Below, in pieces: positions 47,972-57,579 of a stretch of 57,677 bases of DNA (positions within the stretch are counted from its first letter, which is position 1; each line of letters opens with the position of its first letter). The stretch lies in assembly GCA_003566995.1 (NCBI GenBank), contig PXBG01000108.1:1-57677 (forward strand), read 5' to 3'. The position numbers and the translations under genes were made by a program. The notes beneath the pieces were generated by a model. It made no database searches. It had not been told where the DNA came from and saw nothing but the letters and a program-made list of their open reading frames with translations. The DNA is from Syntrophobacteraceae bacterium. Lineage in GTDB: Bacteria; Desulfobacterota; Syntrophobacteria; Syntrophobacterales; Syntrophobacteraceae.

Positions 47972-49714
47972 ATGGCCGATTTTTTGTTCATGGTATGGTC
48001 CAAGATTCAAGCGGAGTTTTCCATTATGCATACAAGCACTTTCCCCGTATTGAGTGCACTCCTCTTCTTTCCGCTGATTGCATCGGCAGTGCTCTTTTTT
48101 GTACGTGGCGAAAAGAACATTCGAACTTTCACCCTGGTGGTCGGGATCATACAACTGGGCCTTGCCCTCCCCCTCCTCTCCTTTGACCTCAACCATGCGG
48201 GATTTCAGTTCGTCGAACTGAAATCCTGGGTTCCCGCCTGGAACATGCAGTACTACCTGGGAGTGGACGGCATCAGCATTCTCATGGTTTTGCTCACCGT
48301 GCTTCTACTGCCTCTCTGCGTCCTCTGTTCCTGGAGCTATATCGGCACACGGGTCAAGGAGTTCCATTTTTGTCTCCTTCTCATGACTTCCGCCTGTGTG
48401 GGCATTTTTGTGGCCCTTGATTTTGTGCTCTTCTACATTTTCTGGGAAGCCATGCTCATTCCCATGTATCTGCTCATCGCCGTGTGGGGAGGGCCCGAAA
48501 AGAGATACGCTTCCATCAAGTTTTTTCTTTACACTCTGGCCGGCAGCACCCTGTTTCTCGCGGCCATTGTGGCGTTTTTCATTCATACGGGCACCTTTTC
48601 CATTCCCGACCTCATGGCGGGCACCTACTCCTTCCGGTTCCAGTTTTGGGCCTTCATAGCCATGGCCCTCGCCTTTGCCATCAAGGTTCCCATGTTTCCT
48701 TTTCATACCTGGCTCCCGGCAGCTCACGTGGAAGCACCAACGGCAGGCAGTGTTCTTCTTGCCTCCATCCTCCTGAAAATGGGCACCTACGGCTTCCTGC
48801 GTTTCTGTCTGCCCCTCACCCCCTCTGCCAGCGAATACTTCGCACCTCTCATGATCACCATCTCCATCGTGTCCATCATTTATGGAGGGTTTGTGGCCCT
48901 GGGCCAACAGGACATGAAAAAGCTCATCGCCTACTCGTCCGTGGCTCACATGGGCTTTGTCACGCTGGGAATTTTCGTGTTCACCGTGAGAGGCGTCGAG
49001 GGCGCCCTGATGCAGATGGTCAATCACGGCATCACGACCGGGGCCCTCTTCATGCTCGTGGGCGCCATTTACGAACGCAGTCACAGCCGCGAAATCAAGG
49101 ACAACATGGGTCTGGGCAAGTATCTTCCCGCCTACATGGGTTTCTTCGGCCTCTTTGCCCTTGCCTCCCTGGGCTTTCCGGGAACGAACGGTTTCGTGAG
49201 CGAGGCCCTTGTGCTCATAGGAGTATTCAGTTCCAACTACTGGCTCGGTGCCCTCGCCATTCCCGGTGTCATGCTGGCGGCGGCCTACATGCTGCGATTG
49301 GGACTGAAGCTCGCATGGGGTCAGCCCACTTCGGCCAGAACATGGTCCGATCTGAACATGAGGGAGTGGACCTATCTGGCACCCCTTGCAGTTCTGGTCA
49401 TCTATCTGGGACTGGGGCCCGGACTGGCACTGAAAACCATCAATCCATCCATAGAGAAGCTGCTTCATGATTTTGAAACCCGCAAGGGTCAGGTGGTGGC
49501 CGTGGAGCAGACAAATCACGCCCTCCAGCCGGTGGAACAGGAGGAGCGGAGACCTTCCGTTTTCGCTGAACACGAGGAGCGTGCTGTCAAAAGTGAAAAG
49601 GCTCAGCAATCTCCGGTGAAACTGCTAGAGGCCAGCGCCGTCCAGGGCAAATGGCCCTACCTTGCCGGATTGGAAAAGAAATCGGGCATTATGACACGAG
49701 GTGAACTGCCGTGA
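47972..49714 (+). CDS. nuoM: Complex I subunit M with soluble C-terminal tail
   Basis: A 580-residue ND4-type subunit with fourteen helices. It shows the helix-5 Glu (YIFWEAMLIPMYLLI), KVPMFPFHTWLPAAHVEAPT, KLIAYSSVAHMGFVTLGIF and the family's GFPGTNGFVSE. About 75 residues after the last helix form a hydrophilic, glutamate- and lysine-rich tail (VEQEERRPSVFAEHEERAVK) not usual in NuoM. The start at 47972 follows a weak GGGAAG; ATG 48026 (MHTSTFPVLS) is a possible internal start. The nuoN start overlaps its stop. Confidence 0.95.
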   Translation: MADFLFMVWSKIQAEFSIMHTSTFPVLSALLFFPLIASAVLFFVRGEKNIRTFTLVVGIIQLGLALPLLSFDLNHAGFQFVELKSWVPAWNMQYYLGVDGISILMVLLTVLLLPLCVLCSWSYIGTRVKEFHFCLLLMTSACVGIFVALDFVLFYIFWEAMLIPMYLLIAVWGGPEKRYASIKFFLYTLAGSTLFLAAIVAFFIHTGTFSIPDLMAGTYSFRFQFWAFIAMALAFAIKVPMFPFHTWLPAAHVEAPTAGSVLLASILLKMGTYGFLRFCLPLTPSASEYFAPLMITISIVSIIYGGFVALGQQDMKKLIAYSSVAHMGFVTLGIFVFTVRGVEGALMQMVNHGITTGALFMLVGAIYERSHSREIKDNMGLGKYLPAYMGFFGLFALASLGFPGTNGFVSEALVLIGVFSSNYWLGALAIPGVMLAAAYMLRLGLKLAWGQPTSARTWSDLNMREWTYLAPLAVLVIYLGLGPGLALKTINPSIEKLLHDFETRKGQVVAVEQTNHALQPVEQEERRPSVFAEHEERAVKSEKAQQSPVKLLEASAVQGKWPYLAGLEKKSGIMTRGELP

Positions 49715-51129
49715 TATTTCGACCGGATCTCTTTGTCCCAGAATTATTCCAGATAGGCATCATCGCCACCCTTTTCATTCTGGCTGTGGGAAAACCCTCA
49801 TGGTCCAGGAACCTGATCTGGCTTCCGTGGCTTGCCGTTGTGGGCGTGGTTGTAACAGCTTTCAGCCTCGGATCCAACGGGACCCTCTTTTACGGGGCCT
49901 ATTCGGTGGATGCCTTGTCTCAATTCTTCAAGCTCGCCATCTCCATCGGCTTTGCCATCGCGGTATACAACGCCGTCGACCCTTCCCATGTGGAGGAAGA
50001 AAAGAGGGCCGACTACTTCCTGTTCCTCGCCATAAGCGCCTTCGGCCTGATGCTTCTCTCAAGCGGTGTGGAGCTCATCACCATTTATCTCGCCCTTGAG
50101 ATTTCATCCTACAGCCTCTATGCCCTCATTCCTCTCCGCAACCGCGACAAACAGCAGTCGGCAGAAGCGGGCATCAAATACATCATCTTCGGGGCTGTGG
50201 TGACCGCCGTTGCCATGTACGGCCTGTCCTACATCATGGCAGCTTATCACACCACCTACATTTTCGAGCTGGCGCACGTCTCCTGGAGCCTGGACCATTA
50301 TCCCATGGCCGTTTTGGGGCTCACGCTTTTCCTCTGTGCCCTGTTTTACAAGCTCGCCCTCTTTCCCTTTCACTTCTGGTGTCCTGACGTCTACCAAGGT
50401 GCGAGCAATGAAACCGCTGCCTTCGTCGCGACTCTTCCCAAGCTTGGAGCCGTGGTGGTGCTCATCCGTTTCGCCACCTTGCTCGAACCGGGAATGCATG
50501 TGACCACCATTCTCGCTGTCCTTGCCGCCGTATCCATGACCTTCGGCAACCTTGTGGCCCTCGTTCAAAAGGACCTCAAGCGCCTGCTCGCCTATTCCAG
50601 CGTGGCCCACGCGGGATATGTGCTCCTGGGAATCGTTGCGGGCACCCCCGAAGGACTTGCCGCGGCAAGTTTCTACAGCCTGGTCTATCTGCTCATGAAC
50701 CTCACGTGTTTCTGGGTCATCTGCCGCATGTCCACGGACGGCCGCAATCTCGTCCTCAACGACCTGAACGGCCTGTACTCCCGATCACCCATCCTTGCTT
50801 TCATTCTGGCCGTCTGCGCCTTTGCCCTCGTGGGGCTCCCTCCCACAGCCGGGTTCATGGGCAAGCTCTTTCTCCTCAACTCCGCCTGGGCTCAGGGCTA
50901 CGAATGGCTCGTGGTGGTGGCAGTGCTCAACACGGCGATCGCCATCTACTATTACCTGAACATGGTCCGTCACGCCTACACCATGGAACCGAAAGAAGAA
51001 CCTATACAAATCTCCGGCCCCACCATGGTCTGGGGCGGCATTTTTGCAGCTTCCCTCCTTTTGCTCGGCACCGTGCCCGGCCCGGTTTTCAAGTTCGCTC
51101 AAACGGCAGGGCAGTTTTTCATGCCATAG
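49711..51129 (+). CDS. nuoN: Complex I subunit N
   Basis: The 472-residue ND2-type subunit shows the helix-5 Glu in IYLALEISSYSLYAL, the KLALFPFHFWCPDVYQGAS motif in helices 7-8, RLLAYSSVAHAGYVLLGI and GLPPTAGFMGKLFLL. It links NuoM to NuoK in the membrane arm. The start is GTG 49711, overlapping the nuoM stop. It is the last gene of the operon, followed 25 nt later by a strong terminator. Confidence 0.97.
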   Translation: MIFRPDLFVPELFQIGIIATLFILAVGKPSWSRNLIWLPWLAVVGVVVTAFSLGSNGTLFYGAYSVDALSQFFKLAISIGFAIAVYNAVDPSHVEEEKRADYFLFLAISAFGLMLLSSGVELITIYLALEISSYSLYALIPLRNRDKQQSAEAGIKYIIFGAVVTAVAMYGLSYIMAAYHTTYIFELAHVSWSLDHYPMAVLGLTLFLCALFYKLALFPFHFWCPDVYQGASNETAAFVATLPKLGAVVVLIRFATLLEPGMHVTTILAVLAAVSMTFGNLVALVQKDLKRLLAYSSVAHAGYVLLGIVAGTPEGLAAASFYSLVYLLMNLTCFWVICRMSTDGRNLVLNDLNGLYSRSPILAFILAVCAFALVGLPPTAGFMGKLFLLNSAWAQGYEWLVVVAVLNTAIAIYYYLNMVRHAYTMEPKEEPIQISGPTMVWGGIFAASLLLLGTVPGPVFKFAQTAGQFFMP

Positions 51130-51153
51130 CCATTTGGCTTGGATTCAACTCAA

Positions 51154-51202
51154 AAAAGAATGGCCCCGCAAGTCGAAAGAGGACTTGCGGGGCCATTCTT
51201 TT
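51154..51202. terminator. Strong bidirectional rho-independent terminator
   Basis: A perfect 21-bp stem: the left arm at 51154-51174 begins AAAAGAATGGCCCCGC, the 7-nt loop is GAAAGAG, and the right arm at 51182-51202 ends in GGCCATTCTTTT. A/T runs on both sides let it work in both directions. It ends the nuo operon and probably also the convergent MBL gene 57 nt away. Confidence 0.93.
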
Positions 51203-51258
51203 GGACAATGCCTTCACAGATCAAAGCCAACAAGCGAAAGACCGGGGCTCCCCCGGAG

Positions 51259-52053
51259 CTAGCTCCCGTCCCTTCTTTCTTCCTCCCTGGAAAGCACGAG
51301 ACCGTCACCTGGCTCAGGCAGAAGCACATTTAAATCCTTCACTCCTTTCAAGTGCAGTTCTATCTCTTCCATCCTTTCGCGTCTCTCATCCCGCTGCATA
51401 TGGACAAGGGCCAATCGCTTCACGGATGCCCTTCTTCCAAATTCGAGGCACTTGAAGACGGACCCGTGCCCGGCCGTGTCCCCATCCAGCGTGAAGGCTT
51501 CGTGTATGGCCAGGTCCACTTTGTCCGCAAGGGCAACCGTTTCTTCCGTATAAAGCCCATCTCCGCTGTAAAAGACCGCATGCTTTCCATCCTCAAGACG
51601 AACGGCAAGATCCTCCCGGCTATGAAGGTTTTCCGCAAAAGACCAGTTCAAACCCGCACACACGAGGGGCTCCCGGCGATTTGCCTCTTTAAAGTGCAGA
51701 GAATAATTCAATTTATTGAAAAATCCGCCATAGGCGAGTTCCATGCTTGCAGTGATGACCTCCTCAACCCCCTTTGGCCCTAAAACCACTAAAGGCTTCG
51801 ATCTTTTTCTCTCCCAGAAACGAAGCAGCAAGGCAGGGGTTCCGAAAAAATGATCTCCATGAAAATGCGAAATCCATAAAGCATCCAGATCATCGGGATT
51901 GCTGTTCTGCCTCCAGTAGAGAGGTGGAACAGTGAACCCGCAATCCAGAAGCACCGAGCTTCTCACACCGTCACGGAAAGATTCAACCCAGACAGAGGTG
52001 TTGGGATACATTTCATCACAAGACTCACCAACCCCCAGAAAGGTGATCTTCAT
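51259..52053 (-). CDS. MBL-fold metallo-hydrolase (RNase Z-like)
   Basis: A 264-residue metallo-beta-lactamase-fold protein. The zinc motif HFHGDHFFG, the following SGDGLYTEE (Asp bridging ligand), IHEAFTLDGDTAGHGS (His) and the C-terminal LVHMQRDE (His) give a complete binuclear site, in the order used by RNase Z/AtsA-like enzymes. It lacks the RNase Z exosite arm, so a small-molecule hydrolase is also possible. GGGAGG stands about nine bases before the ATG. A 10-bp inverted repeat lies about 35 nt upstream. Confidence 0.9.
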   Translation of the reverse strand: MKITFLGVGESCDEMYPNTSVWVESFRDGVRSSVLLDCGFTVPPLYWRQNSNPDDLDALWISHFHGDHFFGTPALLLRFWERKRSKPLVVLGPKGVEEVITASMELAYGGFFNKLNYSLHFKEANRREPLVCAGLNWSFAENLHSREDLAVRLEDGKHAVFYSGDGLYTEETVALADKVDLAIHEAFTLDGDTAGHGSVFKCLEFGRRASVKRLALVHMQRDERRERMEEIELHLKGVKDLNVLLPEPGDGLVLSREEERRDGS

Positions 52054-52430
52054 AAGGCTCAGCCTCCCATATTTTTTCTTGGAATCGTTGTTCCTTCAGG
52101 TGAATCCTACCCTTGGGGGACATAAGGAACAACTCCTTTTCAAAATCATCCCGATCTTCCCCTCATGAAAAAAGGCCCTTTCACCTGAACCCCACGGGCG
52201 GGCAAGCCCTGTCTTTCAAAGACTTTGCGTTCTCTTCACTGACAATTCTCTGGACCTCTGCAAACTCATCCTGTACACATGTCTCCTTGAAGAATCGTTG
52301 ATTCATAACCCTTGCGGCACATGACCTTCTTTTGCGTTGGAGAAGGAATTTCTTTCTGCTGCCTCTTGGCCCAGGCTACCCTTATCATGTTTTCAACCTG
52401 GAACAGCTGCTGTTTTTTCCGGAGGACCGC
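52054..52430. other. Intergenic region between the MBL and M16C genes
   Basis: Contains the inverted repeat at 52087-52133 and otherwise no recognised feature. The M16C frame is open back to 52332 but that part lacks a ribosome site. Confidence 0.4.
52087..52133. repeat. 10-bp perfect inverted repeat upstream of the MBL gene
   Basis: GTTGTTCCTT (52087-52096) and AAGGAACAAC (52124-52133) are perfect complements separated by 27 nt. It may be an operator or an RNA hairpin in the leader of the MBL gene. A related TTCAGGTGAA/TTCACCTGAA pair starts inside it and ends about 60 nt later (near 52180-52190). Confidence 0.6.
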
Positions 52431-55361
52431 ATGCCCATTGAACACGGATTTGAATTGCTTCAAGATCAGGACATTGAGGAGCTGAAAACAAGAGCGAAAC
52501 ATTACCGACACGCAAAAACCGGCGCACGCCTCCTTTCCCTTTGCAATGATGATGACAACAAGGTTTTCGGAATCACTTTTCGCACCCCTCCCAAAAACTC
52601 CACCGGCGTCGCCCATATTCTGGAACATTCCGTGCTGTGCGGGTCAAAAAAGTATCCCCTCAAAGAGCCCTTCGTGGAGCTGCTCAAAGGTTCCCTCAAA
52701 ACCTTTCTCAATGCATTCACTTTTCCCGATAAAACCTGCTACCCGGTGGCCAGCCAGAACACCCAGGATTTTTACAACCTTCTGGATGTATACCTGGACG
52801 CGGTTCTGTACCCTCGAATCTCCCCCCACATTTTTCAACAGGAAGGCTGGCACTATGAGCTGGAAAATATTGACGGCCAACTGCGCTACAAAGGCGTTGT
52901 TTTCAATGAGATGAAAGGGGCTTACTCTTCACCGGAAAGTGTCCTGGCAGAAAAATCGCAACAGGCGGTCTTTCCTGACACCACCTATGGCCTGGATTCG
53001 GGAGGACATCCCCGGGAGATTCCCAGGCTCACTTACGAGGAGTTCCTGGAGTTCCATCGCACCCACTACCATCCCTCCAATGCATGGGTCTTCTTTTCGG
53101 GCAACGACGATCCACAGGAACGCCTGCGGCTGGTCAATGAGTATTTCAAAGATTTTGCCCCCATGAAAACCGACTCTTTCGTTTCCCTTCAGCATCCTTT
53201 TCAGGAAACAAGGTGGGAAAAAGCCCCTTTCGCCAGCAACGTCCAGGAATCGCAAGATTCGGAAGGGCAACCCAAGGGCATGATCACCCTCAACTGGCTG
53301 CTTCCCGAAACCACTGACACATTCCTCAATCTTTCCTTTCACATTCTGCGGCATATTCTCATGGGCATGCCCGGCTCCCCCCTTCGTAAAGCGCTCATCG
53401 ATTCTGGTCTTGGCGATGACATCGCGGGCATCGGCCTGGAAACTGACCTGCGGCAAATGTATTTTTCCGTGGGTCTCAAGGGAATCCTCACGGAAAAGGC
53501 CCAGGAGGTCGAAACACTGATCCTGAACACTCTGAACAACCTCGCTTCACACGGCATTGACCGTGACACCATTGAAGCTTCCCTGAACACCATAGAGTTT
53601 CGCTTGCGGGAAAACAATACGGGAAGCTTTCCCAGGGGACTCCTTTTGATGCTCAGGTCCCTCACCAGTTGGCTCCATGAGGAAGACCCCCTTCTTCCCC
53701 TCAAATATGAAGCGCCCCTGAGTGAAATAAAATCCCGGCTGCTTTCCAATTCAAACCTGTTTGAAAATATGATTCAGGAATATTTCCTGAGCAACCCCCA
53801 CAGAGTGAACCTGCTGCTTCACCCCGATGTCAACCTCGCGGCCGCCATGGAAGCCGAAGAGCGCGAAGAACTGGCAGCAGTTCGACGTTCCATGTCCGGG
53901 GAAGAGCTGGAGGCTGTGGTCGCCAACACGCTCACACTGCGAAAACTTCAGGAAACTCCCGACCCACCGGAGGCCCTGGCCACCATACCCAGGCTCAGGA
54001 TTTCCGATCTGGACAAAAAAAACAAGACAACTCCCATCACGGTCTTTGAGGAAAAGGAAGGAAAGGTCCTCTACCACGATCTTTTCACCAGTGGAATCGT
54101 GTACCTGGACTTGGGCTTCGATCTTCACCAGCTCCCTCAATCCTGTCTTCCCTATTTTCGTCTTTTTGGCAGGGCCCTCACGGAAATGGGCACTCAAAAA
54201 GAGGATTACGTCAGGCTGAGTCAGCGCATCGGCCAGAAAACCGGAGGCATTCAACCCGAACTGCTCAGTTCTTGCGTTTATGATCAATCAACTGCCTCCG
54301 TACGGCTGTTCATGAGAACCAAGTGCATGATGCACCAGGTTCAAGACCTGCTCAGCATATTGAAAGATCTGCTCCACACTGTGCGCTTTGACAACAAGGA
54401 ACGTTTTCGACAGATGCTTTTGGAGGAAAAGGCGCGGCAGGAACAAAAAATCGTTCCCAGTGGTCACCAGGTGCTGAACACCAGGCTGAGATCGCACTTT
54501 TCCGAGGCTGACTGGGCGGCAGAACAAATGGGAGGTGCTTCCTACATGCTCTCCCTGAAACAGTTGCTGCAGCGGGTGGAACAATCATGGCCCGAAGTTC
54601 AAGGAATCCTGGAAGACATGCGAACCACTCTCCTCAATCGTAAAACCATGTTGTTCAATGTGACCCTGGACGCGGACAACTGGAAAGACTTCAAACCTCA
54701 CTTATTCGGGTTCATCGATTCCCTGCCCTCTTTTGATGCCAATCCCCTCTCCTGGGAACCTTCTCATCCCTTTGCCTTTGAAGGCCTGATCATTCCGGCA
54801 CAGGTGAATTATGTGGGAAAGGGGGTCAACCTTTTTGATCTCGGCTACGTTCCCCATGGATCCACACAGGTGATTGCCGGTTACCTTCGCAACTCATGGT
54901 TGTGGGAGCGAATCCGTGTCCAGGGAGGAGCTTATGGCGGCTTCTGCGTTTTTGACAAAATTTCAGGGGTTTTCACCTTCCTTTCCTACCGCGACCCCAA
55001 TCTCCTCAGCACTTTGGAAACGTACGACAAAACTTCTCAGTTCCTTCGGGAACTTCCCCTTTCGGAGGAAGAACTTCAAAAAAACATCATCGGAGCCATC
55101 GGAAGCCTGGACGCACACCATCTGCCGGACACGCAGGGATATCTTTCCATGTTGAGACACCTCAACGGCGACACGGAGGAAAAGCGCCAGCAAATGCGGG
55201 ATGAGATCCTGAACACCTCCCTTGAGGACGTGAGGAGGTTTGCGGAAGTGATGGAAGGACTCAAAGAGAGGGGAGTTGTGAAGGCACTCGGCCCTGAAAC
55301 AGCTCTGGGGGAGCTGGAATCGGCCTACCCCGGAAAATTTCAAATCAAAAGACTGCTTTAG
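52431..55361 (+). CDS. M16C metallopeptidase, presequence protease (PreP)-like
   Basis: A 976-residue zinc peptidase. The inverted zinc motif HILEH (62-66) in GVAHILEHSVLCGSKKYPLKEP and the distal Glu in VVFNEMKGAYSSPES match the M16C/PreP-eupitrilysin branch, which degrades free peptides inside a closed chamber. The second half has the inactive homologous domain, RVQGGAYGGF near the end, and DPNLLSTLETY. No signal peptide is present, so it is probably cytoplasmic. The ATG at 52431 has GGAGG five to six bases upstream, so I discard 33 upstream codons. Confidence 0.94.
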   Translation: MPIEHGFELLQDQDIEELKTRAKHYRHAKTGARLLSLCNDDDNKVFGITFRTPPKNSTGVAHILEHSVLCGSKKYPLKEPFVELLKGSLKTFLNAFTFPDKTCYPVASQNTQDFYNLLDVYLDAVLYPRISPHIFQQEGWHYELENIDGQLRYKGVVFNEMKGAYSSPESVLAEKSQQAVFPDTTYGLDSGGHPREIPRLTYEEFLEFHRTHYHPSNAWVFFSGNDDPQERLRLVNEYFKDFAPMKTDSFVSLQHPFQETRWEKAPFASNVQESQDSEGQPKGMITLNWLLPETTDTFLNLSFHILRHILMGMPGSPLRKALIDSGLGDDIAGIGLETDLRQMYFSVGLKGILTEKAQEVETLILNTLNNLASHGIDRDTIEASLNTIEFRLRENNTGSFPRGLLLMLRSLTSWLHEEDPLLPLKYEAPLSEIKSRLLSNSNLFENMIQEYFLSNPHRVNLLLHPDVNLAAAMEAEEREELAAVRRSMSGEELEAVVANTLTLRKLQETPDPPEALATIPRLRISDLDKKNKTTPITVFEEKEGKVLYHDLFTSGIVYLDLGFDLHQLPQSCLPYFRLFGRALTEMGTQKEDYVRLSQRIGQKTGGIQPELLSSCVYDQSTASVRLFMRTKCMMHQVQDLLSILKDLLHTVRFDNKERFRQMLLEEKARQEQKIVPSGHQVLNTRLRSHFSEADWAAEQMGGASYMLSLKQLLQRVEQSWPEVQGILEDMRTTLLNRKTMLFNVTLDADNWKDFKPHLFGFIDSLPSFDANPLSWEPSHPFAFEGLIIPAQVNYVGKGVNLFDLGYVPHGSTQVIAGYLRNSWLWERIRVQGGAYGGFCVFDKISGVFTFLSYRDPNLLSTLETYDKTSQFLRELPLSEEELQKNIIGAIGSLDAHHLPDTQGYLSMLRHLNGDTEEKRQQMRDEILNTSLEDVRRFAEVMEGLKERGVVKALGPETALGELESAYPGKFQIKRLL

Positions 55362-55475
55362 AAAAAGTTCCCATGAAAGAAATATGGGCCAGAACCGGCA
55401 GGATTTCTGGCCCATTGAAGCCCGTATCATTCCGGGCAAAAAAGGAAAAACCGGCCGCAACGCAGGCCCAGGGGG

Positions 55476-56672
55476 TCAGGAGAGTTCCATGATGGCCCTG
55501 GAAATGCGGTTGAACCCTTCCTGCAAATCCTCCATGGACAGGGCATAGGAAAACCTGAGGCACTGATCCTCTCCAAAAGGTCCTCCTGGCACCAGGGCCA
55601 CATGAGCGTGCTCCATGAGGTAGTCCGCGAGAGCCAGTGAATCCCGGATAAGCTTCCCTTTGCCCGATTTTCCGAAAAAGCTGCTGAAATTGGGAAAAAC
55701 ATAAAAGGCGCCAGCGGGGGTGGGGCACGACACTCCCGGCAGCTCACCGAGCCGGTCCATCACATAGTGACACCGCTCTTCGAAAGCAGTGGCCATGGTC
55801 CTCACAAAACCCTGGTCTCCACGCAGAGCCGCCAAAGCCGCATACTGGGAAATGGAGGTGGGATTGGTCGTGGACTGACTCTGTATCTTGGTGGCAGCCT
55901 TGACAACCTCCCTGTTTCCAATCAGATAACCGATCCTCCAACCCGTCATGCAGTAGGTCTTGCTCACACCGTTGACAATGAACATCCTTGAACGCAGCTC
56001 TTCATCGACCATGCCCAAGGAAACCCATTCCTGGCCCGAAAACAGTATTCGATAGTAGATGTCGTCGGAAACAATGAGTACCTGGGGATGGCGCAAAAGA
56101 AGCTCCGCCAGGCCTTCAAGCTCTTTGCGCGTGTAATGGGCCCCTGTTGGATTGGAGGGACTGTTGAGAATGAGGAGACGGGTGCTGGGGGTGATGGCTC
56201 TTTCCAGATCCGAAGGATGCAGCTTGAAATTGTTGGTTTGCAGACAGGAAACCATGACCGGCGTGGCCTCGGCCAGTGCAACCATCTCGGGATAAGACAC
56301 CCAGTAAGGGGAAGGAATGATCACTTCATCGCCGGCCTCGAGAAGCACCTGGAAAAGGTTATAGAGAGCGTGTTTGCCGCCACAGGTGACCAGCACGTTC
56401 TCATTGTGGTAGGTGAGCCCGTAGTCGTTTCTGAGGGTGTCGCAAATGGCTTCTTTCAGCTGATCAATGCCGCTCACGGGGGTGTAGCGCGTGTGGCCGT
56501 CCCTGATGGCTTTGATGGCCGCTTGCTGAATATGAAGCGGCGTCCCGAAGTCGGGTTCTCCCACACCAAAGTTGACCACGTGTGTTCCCTGCTGTCTCAG
56601 CGCCCTGGCTTTGGAGTTGATTGCCAGAGTGGCCGATGGTTGGATACGGGACACCCTTTGCGCCAGTCTCAT
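55476..56672 (-). CDS. PLP-dependent class I aminotransferase, aspartate type
   Basis: A 398-residue fold-type I aminotransferase beginning MRLAQRVSRIQPSATLAINS. It has GVGEPDFGTP, ALYNLFQVLLEAGDEVIIP, LILNSPSNPTGAHY, VSDDIYYRILF, and the Schiff-base lysine in GVSKTYCMTGWRIGYL. It probably makes aspartate or aromatic amino acids; exact specificity is not visible. GGGAGAA lies before the ATG, whose first bases overlap the truA stop by 4 bp, so the two genes are translationally coupled. The frame stays open upstream within truA, but that part is not coding. Confidence 0.95.
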   Translation of the reverse strand: MRLAQRVSRIQPSATLAINSKARALRQQGTHVVNFGVGEPDFGTPLHIQQAAIKAIRDGHTRYTPVSGIDQLKEAICDTLRNDYGLTYHNENVLVTCGGKHALYNLFQVLLEAGDEVIIPSPYWVSYPEMVALAEATPVMVSCLQTNNFKLHPSDLERAITPSTRLLILNSPSNPTGAHYTRKELEGLAELLLRHPQVLIVSDDIYYRILFSGQEWVSLGMVDEELRSRMFIVNGVSKTYCMTGWRIGYLIGNREVVKAATKIQSQSTTNPTSISQYAALAALRGDQGFVRTMATAFEERCHYVMDRLGELPGVSCPTPAGAFYVFPNFSSFFGKSGKGKLIRDSLALADYLMEHAHVALVPGGPFGEDQCLRFSYALSMEDLQEGFNRISRAIMELS

Positions 56673-57463
56673 GGTATTCTCCCTGTTTCCTCTCCCGCAT
56701 GATCGTTGTAATGCACTGAAACCAAATATAAACCATGTGCCGGAGCCGTCATGCCAGCCCGACGGCGGTCGCCACAGGCAAGAACCTTCGAAAATTCCTC
56801 CGGAGACCTCTTTTCCCTGCCCACATCCACCAGGGTGCCCACCAAGTTCCTGACCATGTGCCGAAGAAACCCATTGGCCTCGAAAACAAATTTCAGGTGG
56901 CCATCGTGCGTGGTTTCCAGTTCGGCCCGGTAAACGTGGCGTTCTGTCGATTTCACCGATGATCCGCTGGCCATGAAAGCCGCGAAGTCCTTCCTGCCGC
57001 AAATCATGGGCAGACAAAGACGCATTTTTGCAAGGGAAAGTGGTTGTCGAATGTGCCAGGCAAAACGCCTTCCCAGAGCGGAGGGCAACTCCCTGTTGAG
57101 TATCAGGTACTCGTAGGTTTTGCCCTGAGCGGAAAAGCGCGCATGAAACGACTCAGGAACATCCTTCGCTTCCAAAACGACGATGTCGCGGGGCAACAGG
57201 CTGTTGAGTCCCCGCTGAATGGCCTCCGCCTGAAGAGCCGTGCGGCTGCAGAAGCTCACCACCTGTCCCCTGGCATGCACGCCGGCATCCGTGCGCCCCG
57301 ATCCCCGAACCTTCACCGGCGCTCCAAGCATGACCTCCAACCGGGATTCAAGCACTTCCTGAATGGTCAAAACACCCTGCTGTCTTTGCCAGCCGTGATA
57401 ACCGGAACCTTCGTACTCCACAACCAGCTTAAAGTTACGTTTACCGGTCGACATCTTGTTCAT
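56669..57463 (-). CDS. truA: tRNA pseudouridine(38-40) synthase
   Basis: The 264-residue TruA modifies U38-U40 in the anticodon stem-loop. It shows YEGSGYHGWQRQ, RGSGRTDAGVHARGQVV with the catalytic Asp, FHARFSAQGKTYEYLI and FVFEANGFLRHMVRNLVGTL. The start ATG at 57463 has a weak GGA site; a second ATG lies four codons in. Its stop overlaps the aminotransferase start. Confidence 0.97.
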   Translation of the reverse strand: MNKMSTGKRNFKLVVEYEGSGYHGWQRQQGVLTIQEVLESRLEVMLGAPVKVRGSGRTDAGVHARGQVVSFCSRTALQAEAIQRGLNSLLPRDIVVLEAKDVPESFHARFSAQGKTYEYLILNRELPSALGRRFAWHIRQPLSLAKMRLCLPMICGRKDFAAFMASGSSVKSTERHVYRAELETTHDGHLKFVFEANGFLRHMVRNLVGTLVDVGREKRSPEEFSKVLACGDRRRAGMTAPAHGLYLVSVHYNDHAGEETGRIP

Positions 57464-57579
57464 GACTGATCCATGAACCTCTTGCGGAAATCACTCCCCA
57501 TGAGCCCCTTCCTTCCCGTATCCTCAGCCTTGGAGCAGGAAGGGCCAGCCCGTAAGGGGTTCATATGAGGAAAGGATCA

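Noticed and set aside
48305-49609. 434-codon open frame antisense to nuoM
   Set aside because: Shadow of nuoM; low-complexity polar protein with no start signal.
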